From assembly GCF_943192945.1 (NCBI RefSeq), contig NZ_CALPCE010000003.1:124001-188000 (forward strand): DNA of 64,000 nucleotides, read 5' to 3'. The notes under the pieces are model-generated. The model saw nothing but the letters and a program-made list of their open reading frames with translations. It was not told the origin of the DNA and made no database searches. How positions within the stretch are numbered: the first letter of the stretch is position 1; every line of letters starts with the position of its first letter. The translations under genes were made by a program, and so were the position numbers. Below are positions 59,246 through 64,000 of this stretch, piece after piece. Origin of the DNA: Anaerocaecibacter muris. Its GTDB lineage: Bacteria; Bacillota; Clostridia; Christensenellales; Pumilibacteraceae.

Positions 59246-59266
59246 CGCACGGGAGCAAGCCGTGCG
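59246..59266 (+). promoter_or_regulatory. Leader hairpin next to the GNAT ribosome binding site
   Basis: CGCACGG (59246-59252) and CCGTGCG (59260-59266) form a 7-pair stem followed by TTTT, 5 bases before the GGAG site. It could end or slow transcription or shield the site. Confidence 0.5.
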
Positions 59267-59281
59267 TTTTCGGAGATGAAA

Positions 59282-59809
59282 ATGTATCACGAGATAAGAA
59301 CGGAAAGACTGCTGTTGCGCCCACTGAATATCACCGATTTAGACTCCGTGCATGAATACGCGTCTGACGCCGAGAATACCCGATTTATGATGAGGATGCC
59401 GAAGCGAACGTTGGAGGAAACAGCAGAATTTTTGATCGGCGTCACCGAGGAATGGGAAAAAGACGACCCCGCTTTTTACGAATTTGCCGTTATATTGAAC
59501 GGCTCGCTGATCGGCGCGGTTTCGGTATATTTGAATGATGAGAGAAATGTCGGAGAGTTAGGTTGGATATTGAACAAAAAATTTCATAAAATGGGTTATG
59601 CGTCGGAAGCCGCTATTGCAATAAAAGATTTTGCTTTGAATACCCTACATCTCAAAAAATTGGTTGCGCAATGCGATTACAGAAATGCGCCATCAGCTCG
59701 CCTTATGGAAAAAATAGGGCTTAAACTTGAAAGCGATGACGGTGTTAGAACTTATATAAAAAGAAACGAGACCGCAAGAGAATTGACATATAGTTTTACG
59801 GCTGATTAA
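59282..59809 (+). CDS. GNAT-family N-acetyltransferase (RimJ/RimL-like)
   Basis: 175 aa from the second ATG (59282), because the GGAG site abuts the first ATG (59276) but lies 6 bases from the second. The start RTERLLLRPLNITDLDSVHEYASD and the acetyl-CoA region NKKFHKMGYASEAAIA are typical of Acetyltransf_3 (RimJ/L-like) proteins, which acetylate N-termini or small molecules. Composition is clearly more AT-rich than the flanks, which suggests recent transfer. Confidence 0.88.
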   Translation: MYHEIRTERLLLRPLNITDLDSVHEYASDAENTRFMMRMPKRTLEETAEFLIGVTEEWEKDDPAFYEFAVILNGSLIGAVSVYLNDERNVGELGWILNKKFHKMGYASEAAIAIKDFALNTLHLKKLVAQCDYRNAPSARLMEKIGLKLESDDGVRTYIKRNETARELTYSFTAD

Positions 59810-59920
59810 AATTCGTTTTGGGTTACTGTTGCTCCGCCGATTTTGTTGAGCGCGCTCGGCGTAACGATCATTGCATTTAACCGCGATTTATCGAGCCGCG
59901 TACAATTTTTACGCAAGCGA

Positions 59921-59946
59921 AAACCCGACTTTACGTCGGGTTTTTA
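59921..59946. terminator. Bidirectional terminator between GNAT and tex genes
   Basis: AAACCCGAC (59921-59929) pairs with GTCGGGTTT (59935-59943), then more T. It serves both converging genes. Confidence 0.85.
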
Positions 59947-59970
59947 CATTCTTGCGATATTGATTATGCG

Positions 59971-62505
59971 TTATTTTTTGTTGAACATTTTCGCAAGGGC
60001 GGCTAACTTTTCGTCCATGCTCATGTTCTCGGTGGACGGCGCGCGTTCGTCCGTTCTGTCGCGATAGCCGCTTTGCCGCTCCCTGTCGCCGAACGGTCTG
60101 CGTTCGCCGCTTGCGCCGTTCCTGCCGAAGTCGCGTTTTTCGCCGTCGCGCGGGCGGAAGTCGCGGCGCGCATTGTCGTCGCGGCGAGGCGCGCCGCCCT
60201 CGGCTTTGCGCTTTTCGCGCTCGGCTTGGCGTTGCAACCACTCCTCGTGTTTTTTGTCGCGCTCGGCTTTTATCTTTTGCCATTCCGCTTTTTTGTCGGC
60301 GCGCTCTTGCTTTTGCTTTTCGTACTCGGCTTTGCGCGCGTCGCGCGTCGCGGGGTCGAGCATGGTGAGCGCAATCCTGTGTTTTTGGTTATCGACCGAC
60401 AGCACCCACACGTTTACTTTGTCGCCCACTTTGAGCACGTCCGACGGGTGCTTGATAAAGCTGTCCGAAATTTCGGAAATGTGCAACAGTCCGTCCTGAT
60501 GCACCGATATGTCCACGAACGCGCCGAAGTCGGTCACGTTGCGCACAACGCCCTGTATCTGCATGCCCTCTTTAAGGTCGTTCATGTCCATGAGGTCGGA
60601 ACGCAACACGGGCGGAGGCAGTTGGTCGCGCACGTCGCGCCCAGGCTTGATAAGCTCGGTAACTATGTCGTTAAGCGTCGGCACGCCCACGCCGATTTCG
60701 TCGGCAACGGTTTGCTCGCCCGCGTCCTTGACCTTTTGCGGCAGGTCGCCGAGTTTACACTCGCGCACGTCGGCTTCCGAATAGCCGAACTTTTTGATAA
60801 GTTTTTGCGCCGCGTCATAAGATTCGGGGTGAACGGCGGTGTTGTCCAAAACGTTGTCGCCGTCGGTAATTCTCAAAAATCCCGCGCACTGCTCGAACGC
60901 CTTTGCGCCGAGCTTGGGCACGCTCAACAATTCCTTGCGCGAGGCGAACCGCTTATTGGAACGGTACTCGACAATGTTCTTTGCCGTGCCTGAATTAAGT
61001 CCCGAAACGTAAGCGAGAAGCGAATACGACGCAGTGTTCAAGTCCACGCCCACGCTGTTGACGCAGTCTTCCACCGCCGCGGTAAGCGACGACACAAGAC
61101 GCTTTTGCGGCATGTCGTGTTGATACTGCCCCACGCCGAGCGATCGCACGTCCACTTTTATAAGCTCCGCCAACGGGTCGAGCAGGCGGCGCGCAATGGA
61201 GATTGCACTGCGGATTGTGAGGTCGAGTTCGGGAAACTCCTCCGCGCCCAGCTTACTGCCGCTGTACACCGACGCGCCCGATTCGGAAACCACCGCGTAA
61301 GACACGGGGCGATCGAGTTCTTTAATGAGCTCGGCGACAAAGATTTCCGATTCTTTGGAAGCGGTGCCGTTACCTATGGAAATGCAATCTACGTTGTGCT
61401 TGGCAATAAGCGCTCTAAGCACTTCTTTGGCTTGCTCGATTTTCTTTTGCGGCGGCGTGGGATAAATAACCGCGCTGTCGAGGAACTTGCCAGACGCGTC
61501 GATAACCGCTATCTTGCAACCCGTGCGGTACGCAGGGTCAAGACCGAGTATTACTTTGCCTTTGAGCGGCGGCTGTAACAACAACGGTTTTAAGTTGCGC
61601 TCGAACGTTTTGATAGCCTGTTCGGACGCGCGGTCAAACAGTTCCGTCCGCACTTCGCGTTCGATACTCGGCTGAATAAGCCGTTTATAGCTGTCCTCTA
61701 TCGTTCTGTCGATAAGCGCGTCGAACGCCGAGCTTTTCTTTTTTGCCGCGGAAATAAGTTCGAGCGCCTTGACTTCGTCAACATTGACGTTGACTTTAAG
61801 ACACTCTTCCTTTTCGCCGCGAGTAACCGCGAGAACGCGGTGACTGGGCACGGTCGCAACCGCCTCGTCGAATTTGAAATACGTTTCGTATACTTTTTTC
61901 TTTTCGTCGTCCGTGCAGGACTCGTCGAGCGCGGCGACAAGCCGACCGACCGACATAGCCTGTTCGCGCAATGCCTTGCGGATAGCCGCGTCGTCCGAAA
62001 TACGCTCGGCTATTATGTCGCACGCGCCGTCGATAGCGGTCTTGGCGTCGGGCACTTCCTTGTCCGCGTCGATATACGGCGCGCACAGTTCCGCCTCGTC
62101 GTAAGAAGCAAGCTCTTGCGCCTCGATAATATCGGCAAGCGGTTCCAGTCCGCGCGCAACGGCAACCGACGCGCGCGTCTTTTTCTTCTGCTTGTACGGG
62201 CGATAAATGTCCTCCGCCTCGGTAAGCGTTTTTGCCGCGTCGAGCGCGGCGGCAAGCTCGTCCGTCCACTTGCCCTGCGCCTCAATAGAGGCTTGAATTT
62301 CCTCTTTGCGCTTTACAAGTCCTTTTAGATACTCGTAACGCTCGGACAGTTCGCGTATGACCTGATCGTCGGTCGCGCCGTGCATCTCCTTGCGGTAACG
62401 CGCGATAAACGGAACGGTGTCGCCCTGATCGAGCAAATCCACAATGTTGGAGCAATGCTCCTCTTTGAGCGAAAATTCTTCGGCAAGTTGTTTCTTAATA
62501 TCCAT
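59971..62505 (-). CDS. tex: Tex-family transcription/RNA-binding protein
   Basis: 844 aa from the ATG at 62505. N-terminal helical region, YqgF-like nuclease fold (about 320-445, LGLDPAYRTGCKIAVIDASG), HhH motifs (480-560), and an S1 RNA-binding domain (640-710, GMQIQGVVRNVTDFGAFVDI). The last 130 residues are an extra tail of Lys/Arg/Glu, then Arg/Gly/Asp repeats, absent in short Tex proteins. The GAGGA site is 4 bases before the ATG. A promoter lies so close that a GTG at 62538 could also be used without a leader. Tex acts with RNA polymerase; its exact role is still debated. Confidence 0.93.
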   Translation of the reverse strand: MDIKKQLAEEFSLKEEHCSNIVDLLDQGDTVPFIARYRKEMHGATDDQVIRELSERYEYLKGLVKRKEEIQASIEAQGKWTDELAAALDAAKTLTEAEDIYRPYKQKKKTRASVAVARGLEPLADIIEAQELASYDEAELCAPYIDADKEVPDAKTAIDGACDIIAERISDDAAIRKALREQAMSVGRLVAALDESCTDDEKKKVYETYFKFDEAVATVPSHRVLAVTRGEKEECLKVNVNVDEVKALELISAAKKKSSAFDALIDRTIEDSYKRLIQPSIEREVRTELFDRASEQAIKTFERNLKPLLLQPPLKGKVILGLDPAYRTGCKIAVIDASGKFLDSAVIYPTPPQKKIEQAKEVLRALIAKHNVDCISIGNGTASKESEIFVAELIKELDRPVSYAVVSESGASVYSGSKLGAEEFPELDLTIRSAISIARRLLDPLAELIKVDVRSLGVGQYQHDMPQKRLVSSLTAAVEDCVNSVGVDLNTASYSLLAYVSGLNSGTAKNIVEYRSNKRFASRKELLSVPKLGAKAFEQCAGFLRITDGDNVLDNTAVHPESYDAAQKLIKKFGYSEADVRECKLGDLPQKVKDAGEQTVADEIGVGVPTLNDIVTELIKPGRDVRDQLPPPVLRSDLMDMNDLKEGMQIQGVVRNVTDFGAFVDISVHQDGLLHISEISDSFIKHPSDVLKVGDKVNVWVLSVDNQKHRIALTMLDPATRDARKAEYEKQKQERADKKAEWQKIKAERDKKHEEWLQRQAEREKRKAEGGAPRRDDNARRDFRPRDGEKRDFGRNGASGERRPFGDRERQSGYRDRTDERAPSTENMSMDEKLAALAKMFNKK

Positions 62506-62543
62506 AAAATCCTCGTGTCGCGCAACTCTTTTGCGCACGTATT

Positions 62544-62572
62544 ATTTTACAATATATCCGCGCGAAAATCAA
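62544..62572 (-). promoter_or_regulatory. Promoter of tex
   Basis: TTGATT (62567-62572), 17-base spacer, TAAAAT (62544-62549) on the minus strand, 5 bases before a GTG (62538) in frame with tex. Confidence 0.7.
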
Positions 62573-62691
62573 ATATTTTACACCACAATTATAAGCCGAT
62601 TTTAGCGGCGGCTGTTCCGCATACCGCGTAAAATAATACAGCCCGCGTGCGTTGAGCATGTTAGCCGACGGCGGACAGCATGCGCCGCATA

Positions 62692-64000
62692 CTATCTTCC
62701 CGCGCCCGACCGCGTGCGCGCCACGGCGTCCGCCCAGCCGTCGAGCAGACGCTTGCGAACGTCCTCCGTCATGCTCGGTTCGAACACGACGTCGCCGTCG
62801 CGCGGACGGCGCAAATCGTTCATGTCGTACACGCCCGTCGTCAAGCCCGCAAGGTACGCCGCGCCGAGCGCAGTCGATTCGACAACTGCGGGGCGGACAA
62901 TGCGACAGCCCGTAATGTCCGCGGTAAACCGCATGAGAAAATCGTTAGCCGACGCGCCGCCGTCCACGGCTATCTGCTCGACGCGCATGCCGCAATCTTT
63001 TTCCATGGCGACAAGCACGTCGTTCACTTGATAAGCAATGCTTTCGAGCGCGGCTCGGACAAAATGGAAACGCGACGCGCCGCGGGTTATGCCCGTGACC
63101 GTACCGCGCGCATAAGCGTCCCAGTACGGCGCGCCCAGCCCGACGAACGCGGGCACTATGTACATGCCGAGCGTGTCGCTCACCTTTTCGGCGTACTCCT
63201 CCGTTTCCGCCGCGGTGCGCACCAAACGAAGCTCGTCGCGCAACCACTGCACGACTGCGCCGCCCACAAACACGCTTCCTTCCAGAGCATACTGCGGTCT
63301 GTCCGTCACGCCCGCCGCAAGCGTCGTAATAAGCCCGTGCTTGCTTGCAACGGCATTGTCGCCCGTATTAGTAAGCATAAAACAGCCCGTGCCGAACGTG
63401 TTTTTCGACGTGCCGCAATCGAAGCAACGCTGACCGAACAGCGCGGCTTGCTGATCGCCCGCAACGCCGGCAATGGGCACGCTCGCGCCGAACACGCCCG
63501 CGTCCGTGTACCCGAACATCCCGCCCGACGGCAGGACGCGCGGAAGCATGCTCTTGGGTATGCCGAACAGTTTAAGCAGTTCGTCGTCCCAGTCGAGCGC
63601 GTGGATATTAAACAGCATGGTGCGCGACGCGTTGGTGTAGTCGGTCGCAAAAATCTTGCCCGCCGACAGTTTCCACATTAAATAAGTATCGACGGTGCCG
63701 AACAGAAGATCGCCGCGCTCCGCGCGCGCCCGCGCGTTATCTACGTTGTCGAGAATCCACGCGAGCTTGGTTGCCGAAAAATACGGATCGACGGGCAAGC
63801 CCGTTTTGCGGTAAACAATGTCCGCCGCGCCCGCCGCTTTGAGTTCGTCGCAACGTTTTGCCGTGCGGCGGCACTGCCACACGATCGCGTTGCAAACGGG
63901 CGCGCCCGTGGTCTTATCCCACACGATCGTCGTTTCGCGCTGATTTGTTATGCCTATGGCGGCTATGTCGCCGCGGTTTAACCCCAGCCGCGCGATCGCC
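62692..64000 (-). CDS. glpK: Glycerol kinase, 5' end outside window
   Basis: FGGY-family kinase that makes glycerol-3-phosphate. The visible 436 codons include [40 protein letters not shown], and the ATP-domain motif [13 protein letters not shown], all characteristic of GlpK. The frame is open to base 64000, so the N-terminal 70 or so residues lie outside. The 153-base gap to tex shows no clear terminator. Confidence 0.95.
   Translation of the reverse strand, partial: AIARLGLNRGDIAAIGITNQRETTIVWDKTTGAPVCNAIVWQCRRTAKRCDELKAAGAADIVYRKTGLPVDPYFSATKLAWILDNVDNARARAERGDLLFGTVDTYLMWKLSAGKIFATDYTNASRTMLFNIHALDWDDELLKLFGIPKSMLPRVLPSGGMFGYTDAGVFGASVPIAGVAGDQQAALFGQRCFDCGTSKNTFGTGCFMLTNTGDNAVASKHGLITTLAAGVTDRPQYALEGSVFVGGAVVQWLRDELRLVRTAAETEEYAEKVSDTLGMYIVPAFVGLGAPYWDAYARGTVTGITRGASRFHFVRAALESIAYQVNDVLVAMEKDCGMRVEQIAVDGGASANDFLMRFTADITGCRIVRPAVVESTALGAAYLAGLTTGVYDMNDLRRPRDGDVVFEPSMTEDVRKRLLDGWADAVARTRSGAGR

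Overview
The window looks like chromosome from an anaerobic, gut-type Firmicute (Clostridia, probably an uncultured lineage). The reasons are a rubrerythrin, an ATP-type PEP carboxykinase, BspA-like leucine-rich-repeat proteins, DUF1540 and DUF5685 family genes, a Cys4 ribosomal protein L33, and strong AGGAGG ribosome binding sites at many genes. About nine genes in ten lie on the minus strand. GC is fairly high by eye, except for an AT-richer block at about 43.7-47.1 kb and the acetyltransferase near 59.3 kb. No tRNA, rRNA, CRISPR array, insertion sequence or phage gene was recognised.

Layout: 0-4.8 kb is a spermidine/putrescine ABC transporter operon (potABCD) led by an XRE-cupin regulator whose leader carries two overlapping palindromes. 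5-11.6 kb holds an LRR protein, a flavodoxin-like protein, rubrerythrin, a ROK glucokinase, an acidic membrane protein and a CorA transporter. 12-15.7 kb is the ribosomal operon rpmG-secE-nusG-rplK-rplA-rplJ-rplL, which ends in a terminator and is not followed by rpoB. 15.7-26.3 kb has a heterodimeric ABC exporter, a lipoprotein, a GH2 protein that seems to lack both catalytic glutamates, pckA and rsmA. 26.5-33.9 kb has a PHP phosphatase, then a membrane protein, a degenerate J-domain protein, DUF5685, trpS, thrC, a small P-loop protein and an aminotransferase.

33.9-39.5 kb is the most unusual part. A Vps4-like AAA ATPase with an MIT-like N-terminal domain overlaps by 4 bases a small charged helical protein built like a Snf7/ESCRT-III subunit. 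Upstream on the same strand are a small helical protein, an SPFH zinc-ribbon protein, and a large protein with zinc ribbon, TIR, TPR and membrane segments. Together they suggest a bacterial ESCRT-like membrane-remodelling system tied to a TIR (NADase-type) module; nadE lies next to it. This is inference and has not been tested.

39.7-64 kb holds nadE, dnaX (with a ten-A slippage tract placed to make a gamma form), an AT-rich pair of secreted proteins, a putative metal exporter with a DUF815 ATPase, a DUF1540 protein, asnS, a rhamnose operon (rhaBAD) with a divergent DeoR regulator, a structured intergenic RNA candidate, a GNAT acetyltransferase, tex, and the 3' part of glpK.

A second window-wide theme is leaderless transcription. 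At least six genes have a good -35/-10 promoter whose -10 box ends exactly 6 bases before the start codon, with no Shine-Dalgarno sequence, so the mRNA should begin at the start codon itself.
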